In this document: in pieces, positions 43,894-55,522 of the stretch | Layout: every line of letters starts with the position of its first letter | Numbering within the stretch: the stretch's first letter is position 1 | NCBI GenBank assembly: GCA_004764695.1 | Contig: SMSO01000014.1 | Coordinates: forward strand, 5,152,845 to 5,216,844 | DNA from: Schizochytrium sp. TIO01 | Lineage: Eukaryota > Sar > Bigyra > Thraustochytrida > Thraustochytriidae | Reading direction: 5' to 3' | Length of the DNA stretch: 64,000 nucleotides | Position numbers and translations under genes: made by a program | Notes under the pieces: model-generated | Told to the model about the DNA's origin: nothing | Database searches by the model: none | What the model saw: the letters and a program-made list of their open reading frames with translations, nothing else

Positions 43894-44492
43894 TATACTA
43901 CTACTTTCATAATGATCTAATCTAAAATATGGCTCATATTTCTAATTGTATGTTCTACCCATTCCCATAACCATACAAAACTGCAAGATTGGTTCCTTTT
44001 TCTGAAACAAGTCTTATACTCTTCAGTGTGATTCACAATATTTAAATTCAGGGTAATAAATCTCCCATATTGGTACAATTTGCTTCTGTAGCCTCTCTAC
44101 TCAATCAATGCCCACCACCCCTTTTTCACTTGGTGCGATTGAGATTGGTCGAGAGCCATCCAACTTGTGATGCACTACGAAAATGAGTCATGAAAGTATC
44201 TTGACCTGCTTTTAGAGTTTGGGTTTTGTTTGTTGGTGTCAAGTATGTCCTCTCATCGTTGTAATGTCAGCTCAACTCTTTGGAAAAGATATTTAAAGGT
44301 GTCAACATCTGCGTGCAGGTTTAGGTCTAACTAAACATTGTTAACTCATGGCAATGTTTTGCGAGATTACAAGCACTTCCAGACAAGGGCTCTGCGTCAT
44401 AAACATTTTCTTCATCTCTGAGAAGAGCTGTATTACTATATATAATTAGACAAGAGAAAATGCATTTTCAAGATTAGAGTAAGTAAAGTAGC
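43894..44492. other. short convergent intergenic region
   Basis: 600 bases of AT-rich DNA holding the two 3' ends; no tandem array, no gene. Confidence 0.5.
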
Positions 44493-45281
44493 CTAAACAA
44501 CTGGCATGGATGCCGATTGGCTTGCTTGAGGTAAGGCCTCACAAGCCCGGGCGTATTTACTAGCACGCACGACCTCATAATTGGCATGTCGGTCCTGTAA
44601 TAATGGAAGACGGCCTGTAGGAGCACCTTGATTCAGGAGATTTCCATCATCATCCACAAGCACGAAATGGTCAAACTTGGGTGGGCACCAGACTAACTTG
44701 AAAGCAATGGCGCTACGAAATTGCACATGAGCTACATCATGCGGCGGGTCCTCGCCTGCTCCGATTTGGCAAGTTGTCCAAGAGCCCCCCTCGCCAAGCT
44801 CAGGGAGGCTTGCAATACGAATGCCTTCACCGAGCGGATTCCCACGTGCGATGTAAGGAATTGTGCCATCATTCTCATCATCTGCGACATCCATGCGCAT
44901 CGTAGTCAGGTCAACGTGGTTAAAGTCATTGAAGCAGTGTCCTGTGTAGCCTTGTCCTGGTCTTGAGTTTGGGAGGTCGCGCAGTCCACCAGCCCAAAGC
45001 AGTTTTTGACGGACTTGCTCCCAGTCTGCACTTAGTTCTTGAGTTGACAAGCTTTTGACACGTTGGTGAACGGTGCGAAGGCGATCCCACGCTGTTCCCG
45101 GATACTTGCCCATTTGACAATCCTTTTCTTCGTACTGGTCGGCTCCGCTGAGGGCTTCTGGTCGAGGTTGCTCCGATGAAGCTGTGCGCTGTGCGAGGCC
45201 TGGTATCACGGCTAGAACCAAGAACACCACCACAAGGAGAAATCCAAAAGTAGCAGTCCGGGGCGCGCCAGATTGTTGCAT
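44493..45281 (-). CDS. secreted or ER-anchored protein of unknown function
   Basis: 262 residues from ATG at 45281 to TAG at 44493, single exon. Residues about 10-31 (TATFGFLLVVVFLVLAVIPG) form a signal peptide or membrane anchor. The mature part contains conserved-looking segments: GQGYTGHCFNDFNHVDLTTM (about 108-127), GEDPPHDVAHVQFRSAIAFK (about 177-196) and LVWCPPKFDHFVLVDDDGN (about 197-215). I have the impression of similar uncharacterised proteins in algae and plants that contain a KLVWCPP-type motif, but cannot name a family. Three or four cysteines could form disulfides. No catalytic motif recognised. The quality of codon use and the start context support a real gene. Confidence 0.65.
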   Translation of the reverse strand: MQQSGAPRTATFGFLLVVVFLVLAVIPGLAQRTASSEQPRPEALSGADQYEEKDCQMGKYPGTAWDRLRTVHQRVKSLSTQELSADWEQVRQKLLWAGGLRDLPNSRPGQGYTGHCFNDFNHVDLTTMRMDVADDENDGTIPYIARGNPLGEGIRIASLPELGEGGSWTTCQIGAGEDPPHDVAHVQFRSAIAFKLVWCPPKFDHFVLVDDDGNLLNQGAPTGRLPLLQDRHANYEVVRASKYARACEALPQASQSASMPVV

Positions 45282-45600
45282 GAAAACAGCTCTCGAAGCT
45301 TCTCTTCCGGCTTCGATTCACGACCCAAGATATTGCGTTTTTGCTGGCATCCAAATTCTGTTCGCCTACTCCTGACTCAGTCTTTATTTCGTTTCGATGT
45401 AGCAATCTCTAGAGAAAAAGAAATGATTTAAAAATGCAATTAATTTACCTTCTCTTTTTTTTTAACTTAAAAAAAAAATATTGAAAAGAAAAATTAATAA
45501 ATCGTTGTGGCGTTTTCGATTGATATTTTGCTGTTTGCTTGTACCACATCCTGTCCAAAGGAAACAAAAGGAACCAGAAGAACAGCTCCGTTTGGGCGAT
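45282..45600. other. intergenic, AT-rich
   Basis: Upstream of the secreted-protein gene; contains an A/T run near 45455-45500. No feature recognised. Confidence 0.4.
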
Positions 45601-47840
45601 GGGACAACACGTGACTGTGGTCAAATCCGTACAGGATCGAGAGAGATGCGAGGGGGACGATCAACTTTTCGCAATGGCCCAGGAGATTGAGGATCACTTC
45701 CATGAAAAACTCGTTCAGATCGACAATGCTACTCTGAGTTTTTGACAGGCGACACTTTCGAAAAACTTTGTGCGCACAAATCTTCAAGAGAGTTGCCTAG
45801 GGGGCTATCAATGCAGCAGACAGGCTTGGATCAAGACGTGGAACTCAACGTGCCGATACACATATCGGACCAAGAAAGCCTCAGCAATTTGAGCCATGTA
45901 TTTTCGAAAGATTTTAGGAAGGTTACTCAATCTACCTTAGAAAAGAGCACAGCTGATCTCAAGAAATACAGTGTGGAGTACCAGGATATGATTCGAAACA
46001 TTTAAAAAATTAATGGTGAGACAGGCACGCTTTCGCAAGAAATCGAGGTTCTGAACGAGAAAATCCTCAACAAATTAGGACATGCTGATGACTAAAACTG
46101 GCTACGTACCTTTGCAAAGGGCCAGATCGAAGAAAGCGAACTCTATGAAAGGTTATAACCATCTTCTGAGTATAAAGGTGCGTACATGCATGTTTGCAAG
46201 AGTTTGATAAAAGACCTTCTCAACGCAGAAAAATCATTGGAACTAAAACAGCAAGACATTCGTGCCGATACTGCTTCCCTTGACAGGCTACGGAAAGATA
46301 TCGATCGTTCTAGAGTAACAATCGCGGATCTCTCGAGTAGATTATTGTCATTCGATATACAGCAGAAGAAGGTTCGGCAAGCGTTCAAAAAAGATTTGCC
46401 AGGCTTGCTTCCGAGAGGTATTTCAACCTCGAACACTGCAAGTCTTGCGAACCTTGACAATTATCCTGTATCGTCCATGCGAGTGATAACGATGCCTATC
46501 GAATATTTCTTGGAGCATTGCCGCAGCCGAGGCAACATTGGAACCCCGAATCAAGTATCTACTACAATCAACTTCACGCGTATATTTCGAACCATATTAA
46601 GGAATGAGGATTCAGTTGCAGATGCCTTTAGCGCTTGCATGTCGCACGTATTATCGGCCATGGAAGAAACTCCCAACGACGAAGTACCTCCAGGAGTGAG
46701 CTCATACACCTTATCTTTAAGGGTTGCTGCGCCAAGAGGTCCATTGGATTTTGCGATTAGTTGTTTTGGGATAGTAAAAGCTTCGCAGTATACTTCACCG
46801 CACCTACAAACGCGAAAGCGTTGGCCATGGGCGAATTTAAAGGTCCTGGCTTTTCAACCGTTGATCTCGGGGGAGGGGGCGGGGAGGACATTGTGGCTAC
46901 GGTTGTAACAGTGAAGACTGCACTTCACAACAAACATACAGATCATTCGTTCATCCATCAACTTTATAGCTATTTGTATCTGAATGGACTTTTGGTTGGC
47001 ATCTACTCGAACTACATGCATACCCATATTTTCATTAGGGATTGTAATGGCAATCTGCTTATCACCGAACCCGTTACAAATGATAGTGTAGGAGATATGG
47101 AGAGTGGAAGAACCAGCAGGATGGAGCTTGTTTCACTTGCTATTCTTTTCGCTGCTGATAAAAGGCAGATGGAGTTTGAACCTATTGGGAATTTGGTCGT
47201 GGTTCCCTGTGGTGATGAAGAAGGAGGATCCAACGACCCACGTCGTCTATCACTACCAGCTGAATGTGACGGTAAGCGGGACGTCAAGCATCCGAAGGAA
47301 TCACTTCCTCCGTCACTGAGAAATTGTGGTGAACATTACGCGAGGGATGGTCAAGCGGTTGATGTACTCGAGGTAATACGTCGTTGAAAGTATAGTCAGC
47401 TCCCAGAAGACCGCACAGGACTAATATATCGCTTAAACCTCCCCCAACAAGGAGATGCAAAGAGCGGCAACGTGGTGAAGATACTGGACTTGTTTAAACA
47501 ATAAGATCAGGTTCCCAATTTTGAACTCGAAGCTGAAATTGCCAAGAAATTAGAACCGCTACAAGGCAAACATATCCCTGAGTTTATCGATCGTGAAACG
47601 TTTCGTGATCAAGTTTTGAACGGCTTTGGAACGAAGTATTCTGGTGTGTCTTTGTCATCTGAAGACATCGCTGATGAAGTTATAGGAAAGTCAGTGAAGG
47701 CTCTGGATGAAATTCACTCCCATGGTGTGTTGCACGGTGATTTGGCGACCGGGAGTATTCCTTACAACAAAGAAATGCAAGAACCTGTCACTATTGACTT
47801 CGGCATGGCAATCCGCAAGACGGATATGAGTGAGGAATAA
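45601..47840 (+). pseudogene. decayed Crinkler-like gene: coiled coil, PD-(D/E)XK-like region, protein kinase
   Basis: Coding traces run through about 2.2 kb. 45601-45739: MGQHVTVVKSVQ... in one frame. 45742-46770: a second frame with coiled-coil sequence (LLNAEKSLELKQQDIRADTA). 46761-47840: a third frame with a nuclease-like segment containing HQLYSYLYLNGLLVGIYSN, resembling the Q-x-x-x-Y-M-x-x-N-x-x-x-G-x-x-x-x pattern of fungal and oomycete CRN-type proteins, then LEPLQGKHIPEF and kinase motifs HGVLHGDL (catalytic loop) and IDFGMA (DFG equivalent). Breaks: frame changes near 45740 and 46765, in-frame TAA at 46003, 46093, 46156 and 47502, and TGA at 47385. No GT-AG intron explains these. 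Full members of this class are effector-like or mobile multi-copy proteins. It sits in a gap next to a second broken gene. Confidence 0.65.
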
Positions 47841-48013
47841 TTTGGTCGAACTGCAGGTTGGGAGATTTATGACCTTCGACGTGAGTTGGATACAGAAAGA
47901 AAGAACAAATAAATAGCAGAGAAAAATAACTTACAGTTGCATCTCTTTGAAGAAAAACCATACTTGCAAATTTAAGAGGTGGGTTCGTAGCAACCAAGGG
48001 GTCTGGGGTTTCT

Positions 48014-48502
48014 TTAGCTAGCGAGCGAGCGCCAAAGCAGTGCAAATGCGCGCTTAGTCTTGGTCCCACTCATTTGTGGACTTGCTTCCACGTAAAGAAC
48101 ATCACTATTCGCATGGATATCCCTGATAGTTTCACAAAGCTTGCGAAGCTCCAGCATAAACGAATGGAGGTTCGTGTGCTTGCGCATGAAGCTTGCGTTC
48201 AACGACACGTTGGGCGTGCATAAAGTTCACGCTCTCATCAAAGGTAGCATGGTCGCGAAGAGTCTTGATCTTCTTAGACCCCGGCCGTGGTGATAGATAG
48301 CCTTTCCACTGGCGCTTATCCATCATTGTCGTCGCAATCTTATTCACCAGCCCATTCATCTCAGCGTAGCGTCCCGCGTTCATGGTAAACTTCACCTTCG
48401 CCTTGTCACTCAGCGCTCCACACGGCGTAAAGCATGCCAAGCCTCAGCGCCCGCAATGGTCTTACGCTTGGGCGATTGCCCTTCGCTAGGCTCGTTTCCC
48501 AT
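48014..48502 (-). pseudogene. broken gene fragment, unknown family
   Basis: On the minus strand ATG at 48502 starts MGNEPSEGQSPKRKTIAGAE, which closes with TGA after about 26 codons. The next frame continues KVKFTMNAGRYAEMNGLVNK...WKGYLSPRPGSKKIKTLRDH to about 48215. A third frame then carries SFMRKHTNLHSFMLELRKLC...LYVEASPQMSGTK to 48014. Amino-acid character is protein-like across all three (charged helices, few biased residues), so two frameshifts in one former gene are the simplest reading; a gene with tiny introns is less likely as no GT-AG pairs fit. Family not recognised. Adjacent to the Crinkler-like relic on the opposite strand. Confidence 0.5.
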
Positions 48503-48963
48503 CAGTCAGAGAGATTTTTTATTATAAAATTCCTTTGTTCTCCGGAATGAAGACTGTCTATTGCTATCTTAAAGTTTTTTCTCTAATTCTTGGGCTATCC
48601 TCTAATTACTTCTTTTCTTCAAGTTCAAAATTCAAAAGGAACTAATTAAAAACCTTTTTTAAAAGAGGAAAGAGGAAAGAGGAAAGAAAAGAAAAGAACG
48701 GAAGACCGGGACGGACGATACTCGTCCCAGATCCGAGATGGTCCTTCCAAAACAAGATGAGATCATGAAGATAGATTGGGACCCAAGGCTAATAAGCAGC
48801 TCTACATTAAATTTCACTTGCTACTCAACCTCGGAGGAGCCATATTTTGTTGACGTTTTGCATAGGATACTTATTTTAAGGTACCTATCTGCGTGTCTGC
48901 AAGGCATTTTAACTTTCGTTTCTAAAGTGCTGCTAGGTACAGTGAGCGACCTACCATTGAATT
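48503..48963. other. intergenic, AT-rich
   Basis: GAAAGAG/GAAAAG purine tract at about 48663-48700. No gene seen. Confidence 0.4.
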
Positions 48964-49122
48964 TAAATAATAATGATAATAATAACAATAATAACAATAA
49001 CAAATAATAATAATAATAATAATAATAATGATAATAATAATAATGATAATAATAACAATAATAACAATAACAAATGATAATAATAATAATAATAATAATG
49101 ATAATAATGATAATAATACGGG
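48964..49122. repeat. (AAT)n/(AATGAT)n array with block duplication
   Basis: AAT trinucleotide array with AAC and GAT variants. The block AATAATGATAATAATAACAA occurs near 48966 and again near 49041, so a segment of about 75 bp was duplicated within the array. Confidence 0.93.
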
Positions 49123-50280
49123 GTCAAACAAAACAACAACGGCTGATCGGACGGGAAAAAGGGAAACGGGAAAAGGCGAAGTCGAGGTGCCAAGGATGTC
49201 ATTATCGCCAGAGTCCTCTCTGCACATTAAGTTTCCGGGCCAGTAGCGCAGCTCCAGGAGTTCTGTTTAAGCGTACGGGTATCTATTATACATACATCGA
49301 AACGTGCATACATCGAATGCGCAGGAGCACCAACTACATGCTTGCCGACGTATAATGGAGGGGTAGATGGATGGATGGATGCCTTTGGGGAGCAGGGAGA
49401 AACCGATTGAATCTCAAGATAAGTCGGAATAGACTTATGACTTCTCAGAAAGTCCAAACAAACGAGGATTTCAGGAAATTTTGTACATGCAAAAGGCAGT
49501 TACCTTCGATCGATTGCCTTGGGAACTCGTACATGCACATCGAAGTGTTAGTCTCGATAACGCATATGAGGGTCTGCATAAACCTCTTTGCGGCCCTGTG
49601 TTTTCTTCGTCTTCGTCTCGTTCTTCTCCTTCTTCTCTTATCATAAAGAATGGGTTGAAACTCAAGGCTTAAAGTTCCTTGAGTGATTCTCTCCCTTTTC
49701 CTTCTTTTCAAAGTTAGTCCTTCATTTGATAGAAAGAGAAGGAAGGAAGAAAGAAAGAATTAGTGTACGTTTGAGTCGGACTTGCAGATTCGAAAGGCAG
49801 CGCGTCAAAATTGATAATAGATAGGCTTTCCACCTTCTGAAGAAGGTTTATGAATGCTTCGGTGCGGCTTTGGCTCGACTTGCGCTAGTTCATTTATCGA
49901 CGCAAAGTCGAGCGCGGAGCTCAGAATTATCTCGCCACGGTCTGGTGATCAATCATGGCGCTGCAGGAGCTCAAACCTAGGCAGGCAAGAGTACCTACCT
50001 GCCTACCGAGAGCTATTTTTGATCAAATAGCGTGCGCGGTGACCATCGTAGTAATGAGGTTCTTTGGCGGCTTGACAGGATCATTTGTTCGTGGGCAATG
50101 CATGCATGCATGCATGCATTGCGAGCAAGAACTTCAGGAGTCAGCAGAGCAAGCTGGGAGAAGAGCCATGCTCCTTCGAAGGGATCCTCGATCAGTGGTT
50201 CCATCACAGTGTGCGAGCTCTCGCGCTCGCTATTGACATCGTTGGAGCGTGAAGGCGAAGCACCGAGAAGTGGTGAAGAG
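49123..50280. other. intergenic, no gene seen
   Basis: Contains TTCTTCTTC-type pyrimidine runs (49605-49640) and a self-complementary ATGCATGCATGC tract at about 50099-50120. No gene recognised. Confidence 0.4.
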
Positions 50281-50315
<35 letters not shown>

Positions 50316-50316
50316 G
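50281..50316. repeat. (CTTG)n microsatellite
   Basis: About eight perfect units followed by CGTG variants. Confidence 0.93.
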
Positions 50317-51013
50317 TGCGTGTTTCTCGGTCATTGGCCGCTTCCGCTTCCATGCCAAGCCCTTCCGCCGCCTTGACTGAGGTCTGAAGATGAGAGAAGG
50401 AACCGCCGGAGCTTGGGTCGCAGTCGAGAACCCTGCGAGGCTCGCAAGACGAGCAGGTGTCACACTGTAGCGCGAGCACGTGGTCTTCGCAGCGTCTGAA
50501 ACGAAATGGCAGCATGCAAGAGAAACTTGAGGCAGCAAGCAAGCAAGCAAGCACCTCGAGAGCAAGCTGTCTGTGAATGTTACATTAACACGCCAAAGGG
50601 TGGCCTGCAGGCAATGACTGGCATTGCATCGCGCAAGGTAATGGCGAGGTTGCGCTGGTTTGACAAGGGACGATCGACAGAGATTCGTTCATCTATTCAT
50701 TCGTCATTCTCATTGCGAAGTCGAGGCCGAGGCCAGGCAAGTGCTACAGTTTTAGCTACCTAGTAAGACTCCGCTTGGCGTTCCTAATGATTGATTAGCT
50801 TGCTTTCCTTCCCTCCCTCTTCGATATTTTGTTTTCCGGAGAATGCTTTTTTTCTTTTGTTGCAGAATCATCATCATCTGAAGAAGAGAGGCAGAACTTC
50901 GCTTTACCTGAGGGAGAGAGAGGTGAAGCCTCTCTGCCTGAATGCCTCTCGCCTTCCTGACTGCTGGTAGCTGGACCTTGACAACGCTTCGCGGCTCTTG
51001 ATATAGTCAGTTG
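50317..51013. other. intergenic, no gene seen
   Basis: GC-rich then mixed DNA with an AAGC tract at about 50533-50552. No gene recognised. Confidence 0.4.
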
Positions 51014-51115
51014 TATTTGTTTGTTTGTTTGTTTGTTTGTTTGTTTGTTTGTTTGTTTGTTTGTTTGTTTGTTTGTTTGTTTGTTTGTTTGTTTGTTTGT
51101 TTGTTTGTTTGTTTG
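51014..51115. repeat. (TTTG)n microsatellite, about 25 units
   Basis: Perfect 102-base TTTG array, the longest uninterrupted array in the window. Confidence 0.97.
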
Positions 51116-54100
51116 ATCTTCCGAGTTCTTCCTTTTCCATCCAAAAGGTCAGCGCATTAGAATGGGAGAAGCACTCCAGGGAACGGTATTTTATTACCTT
51201 TATTCTTTATATTTTTCATATTAACTTGAAAAGAAAATAACTTGAAAATAAAGGTAAGAATGACTCAGATTGTTATTTACAATATATAAAGAATCGTTTC
51301 GATGGCATGCATAGCTAACAGTGATAGTGTTTCAAAATTATTAAAATTAAATAAAATTAAAATTAAAATTAAGGAACTATTTTTTTCTTCTAATGTATTT
51401 ATTTTTCCTTTTAATTTATCAAAAGTTAGACATGATGATAATGAAAATAATTATACCAAATAATTATAGTTTAAAATGAAAAGTAAGGCAAGATAACCAA
51501 TATCAAAGCGACTTATTCTGTGGCTTTCTTTCTGCCTTGATTGAAAGGTAGGTACTTGATACCTCATCAATGCCTGACGAAGACACGAAACGGAGCTGAG
51601 CTTCCTGGACAATGAATGGGCACTTTGGGCAAACAAGTTGGATTTGGACTCAGACTTCTCAAGTAGAGTTGATCGTACTTGAGGTTTCTTCGGAGCCGCA
51701 CTCAAACTTTTTTTAATTTTAGGATCGTCCAAACTGCTCAAGTGCCACGATTCATCAATGTGCGATTAATTGTTTTGGCATGGATGCATGGATGGATGGA
51801 TGGATGAGTGAGTGAGTGAGTGTGTTTTAATTTATAACCCAAGCCGCTAAAAGATTTTAAAACCTGGCCAGTGCCTCTGCTGATAGAGTGAGTTATTTAT
51901 TCGTTGTCTCAATTGTGTTCTCAGTTTACCGCAGATTAATCGTTGACTGCTTCCTCATTGGCGGAGGGTTCGGTGGACAGATTGAGCGATTGATTGAATG
52001 TCTGATGCAAGAAATATAATTGCAAATAATCGATCGAAGCGACTGAGCGCTTGGTCGATCTGGATTGGTGGAAAAGATTAAGCGATTGACTGATCCAAGT
52101 GGTCGAAATGACTGCGACGATCGATCCACAAAAGGCGACTTGGGCTCCATCGTTACGCATTCAGGGCCTCGTACTCAGTAGAGTAAAGACACAAAGCACT
52201 TGAATCAGAAGAGCGAAAGGGACCATAGTTACAGCTGATCTCTCAAAGAATCAAGGTACAAACCATGCATGGCCGATGGACGAGTGGTTCGCCACCGATT
52301 ATGGACCACCATCACAAGTTTACAGGCAAAGACAATGACGAAGATGGTGATGGTGATGGCGATGATGATTATGATGAAGCACTTGTCAAAGTAGCTAATG
52401 CTTTTGATAGATGGTGGTGGCTTGAGTTGTCAAGAAACGAGGCCTCCGTTTCAGATGCCAATCCTGGCAGCTCGTTTGTCCCTGTTCGACGGTGCGCTCT
52501 TGGACATGTCTCCAACACTCCGAAGTCGAGCTGCGACCTGGAACGGAACTTGAGTTGGATCGAAGCAGTCGCTGCAGCAGTTGTTGTCGCTCTCCTTCAG
52601 GGTTCTTGCTACTGCGCTCGCTCGCTCGCTATGCCTGCCTGCCTGCCTGCCTGCAGACTGCCCTTTTCTGAGAGTCGCTGCTCTTGCGGGTTCGAGCCCT
52701 GCAAAGCACACACGCGGCGATGAGGAACTTCGAGGCGGACCTGGAGAGGGGATCGAAGGCTCTACACTGGCGGGTGCGCCCTAGCGCATTGGCTCAGACA
52801 GAGGCCTACAGGAAAAGCCGGCACAGGCCAATCGTGCGCCGTGGTTCTTGGCTGCAGTGACGATGGAGAAGATGCAGGTGCCAGGCAAAGAAAGGATCGA
52901 TCATCGATTGATTGATTGATGAATTTCACTTTCTTTTTTGTAGTTAAAATATGACAAGGACCCACGACTGCAAAGCCTAGCAGTGTGCTATCCTAGACTA
53001 CGATGTCTTGTGGTATCAGAAACAATGAATGAGCGATTTATTATTTCATTCGTTGCGATATACTACTACTACTACACGGTATGATATCATATTTTATTAT
53101 TAATTTTCAACTGTAGTAATAATAAATAGAGTGAGCAAAGTGGAAACTAGTACACAAAAGAAGCTTCACGAAAAGTTTTCTGTTCCTCCTACCTGCAGCC
53201 TCATTCATTTTATTTATGATCATTTATCACTCGAGGAGGTGTTAAAACTCACGGACTGTCTGAGAAAGCTGGTTGTGCTTCGTGAGAGGGGGCATGCATT
53301 CTCTGGATGCCATAATGCACATCAAGTCTAGGCATTCAACACCCCCGAGTTCACCAGCAGTTGAACAGTAAGTTCCCTTTCTTCTGAAGCACCTGTCGGT
53401 CTGCCTGTGCGAGCTGCCCGTGTACCTGGTACGTACTATGCCATCTTTGTCCCGAGTCCTTCTACCAATGCAAGCATCATAGTCATGATACTTGGTGCGA
53501 AGTAGCTAAATGCCAATGTGATATTTTGTTTCTTTTATTCGCTGCAAATTTTGAAACTCATGAAGTGCGCTGAATTGGCTAACAGATTTATATTTTTAGT
53601 CTTAGTTTTTTTATTGTTTTTTATTTTTATTTTGAAAGAATATAAAAATGAGAGATTCAAGTCAAGGGTATAGGGCCTATGTATCGCATGCATGCATTCT
53701 ACCCACTAGGCACTTCGCCATTTAAACAAAACAAAAGTACCTACTACAGAACACAAACAAACTATTGAAAAATAAGACTTCTCGTAAACCTCCTATTTTC
53801 GTTCAAGGTTGCTCTCTCTCTCTTTCGTCTCTTTTCTCAAAGTTAAGAGGTTGAGAAACGTATTGGTGTGCATATAACGAAGCGCAATAAGTTGTGATGA
53901 GCAAAGTGCTGGCATTGTCTCGTGTGCCCACATGCACGATTCCTCAAAGTGAAGGGATATATTTTTATTTATTGCTTTATTATTATGATGATTATGATTA
54001 TGATTATTTAAAAATCAAAAGGGGCACTGCGAGACCTTGAATTGGACATTCATTTACCGAAAGAAAAAGGAAACAAGTTTGTGTTTTTATAAATATATAT

Positions 54101-55522
54101 ACATAAATAAACACCTCTTTCTGTAAGTTGTTTTCATAATACACGTAGATAGTAGGTATGTATTGTTGATCTGATCTTCTATTTATTATTCATAAAAGAA
54201 TTTGAATAAATACAAAAAGAAATTAGTCGAGTTCAGGCAAAGTAAACTTTGAACAATTCGGAGAGCAGCCACGTTCGCCGCCTCGAGCGAAATTCATCTC
54301 TGCAACTGCTGCCTTGCTCAAGGCAATATTATTTTGTCGCCACTTTGGTAGCCTGCCCGCAAGGAGGCTTGCTCTTCTGCTTTTGGTGTCTCGCTTCTAC
54401 TGCAGCTGCTGATTGATACCTACCTAGTAGTCTGTGATTTGTCTTCGACTTCCTTGACTTATTCGCTGAGTGGACTTCTCGTTCTCCTACACAAGGACCT
54501 CAAGAGGACCCCTGCGGCTTATCTCCATTAAGCCCTGCCCCCCAACTCCAACCTCCCCCTGCCCCCTATCGCTCACTGCTCACTCTTTCTTCTCGCGCGC
54601 CTGTTTCCTGGTTGCGGGCTTCTTCAGTCTGGTTGTTCCTCATTTCTTTTGCTGCTGGGTCTACTTCTTCATCTTTATTGCCATCCATCGCCTCAATCCA
54701 AAGCCGGCTGCGCAACGTTTCGCCAGAGCTCGCAACGTTTCAATCACTGCTCTCGCCTCTGACGGACTCTCTCCGCAGGGGCGGCTTCGGTCTGGATGCC
54801 GCGAGGAAGGTCCCTGCCGCCGCTAGCAGAGCGACCGCAGAATAGGTCGCAAACACGTTCTCAGAGGCAATTTGAAAGAACTTCAAGCTGCTAGGACCTC
54901 AACGAAAAGTAAAACGTAAGGAACGAACTCGTCTGTGCTGAGCGAATCCTTAGAGCTTTTCGACAGGAGTCCCTTACAGAAAAACGAGGACTTGCAGGGA
55001 TTTCAAATAAACAAAGTTCGTCTTACATTCTCAAAGGAAATCTGGCAACTACAGAGAACTACTGTAACTAATTACAAGCGAAGGGGCTTCAGCTATCTTA
55101 ACAGTGCTGCTTTTGCTTTAATTTGAGACTGCATCTAGCCCAAGCGGCAGAGAATCGGTGCTGTTACTGCTATTATTTTTCTTATTACCATTCGTAACAC
55201 ATTGGCCTGCTGACATCTTGCATAGGCTTAGAAGTGGCAAGGCCGGTCATACGTGGAGTTGATCGCGACCCTGGCGCAAAGAGCAGATTCGGCGAATTTT
55301 ACAGATTGGCACTTCGTCATCCAAGTCAATCTAAATTCAGTCTGTATATTAATACCGTAGGGAAACCGGTCATCATTTCGTAAGCAGCACGAGGATATAA
55401 AATACCACACTTTCGCTCACCGTGTCAATTCGCCTGTAAAGGCATCGGATCTTTAGAGGATTTCGCTCTGAGGGACATAAAATAGTTCATTAACCTTTCA
55501 TTGACCAAGAGGGCGTGGCGTC
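51116..55522. other. intergenic, upstream of the DEP-domain gene
   Basis: No gene recognised. Simple repeats: AATTAA/ATTAAA near 51333-51372, GGAT then GAGT units at 51784-51822, GATGGT units near 52342-52370, CTCG and TGCC units near 52617-52655, and TGATTA/ATTATG units near 53985-54010. A 66-codon frame at 53131-53331 contains GHAFSGCHNAH but nothing supports it as a gene. A T-arm-like GCGGGTTCGAGCCCTGC at 52686-52702 lacks the rest of a tRNA. Confidence 0.45.

Noticed and set aside
47385..47504. Alternative genetic code (TAA as Gln) in the CRN-like gene
   Set aside because: Intact genes in the window end in TAA, and frame changes in the same relic show decay; C-to-T mutation is simpler.
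52627..52702. tRNA-like T-arm (GGGTTCGAGCCC)
   Set aside because: No matching D-arm, anticodon arm or acceptor stem at the right distances.
53131..53331. Short protein-like frame containing GHAFSGCHNAH
   Set aside because: Only 66 codons, no ATG in good context, no flanking exon or family match; could be a relic but not supportable.
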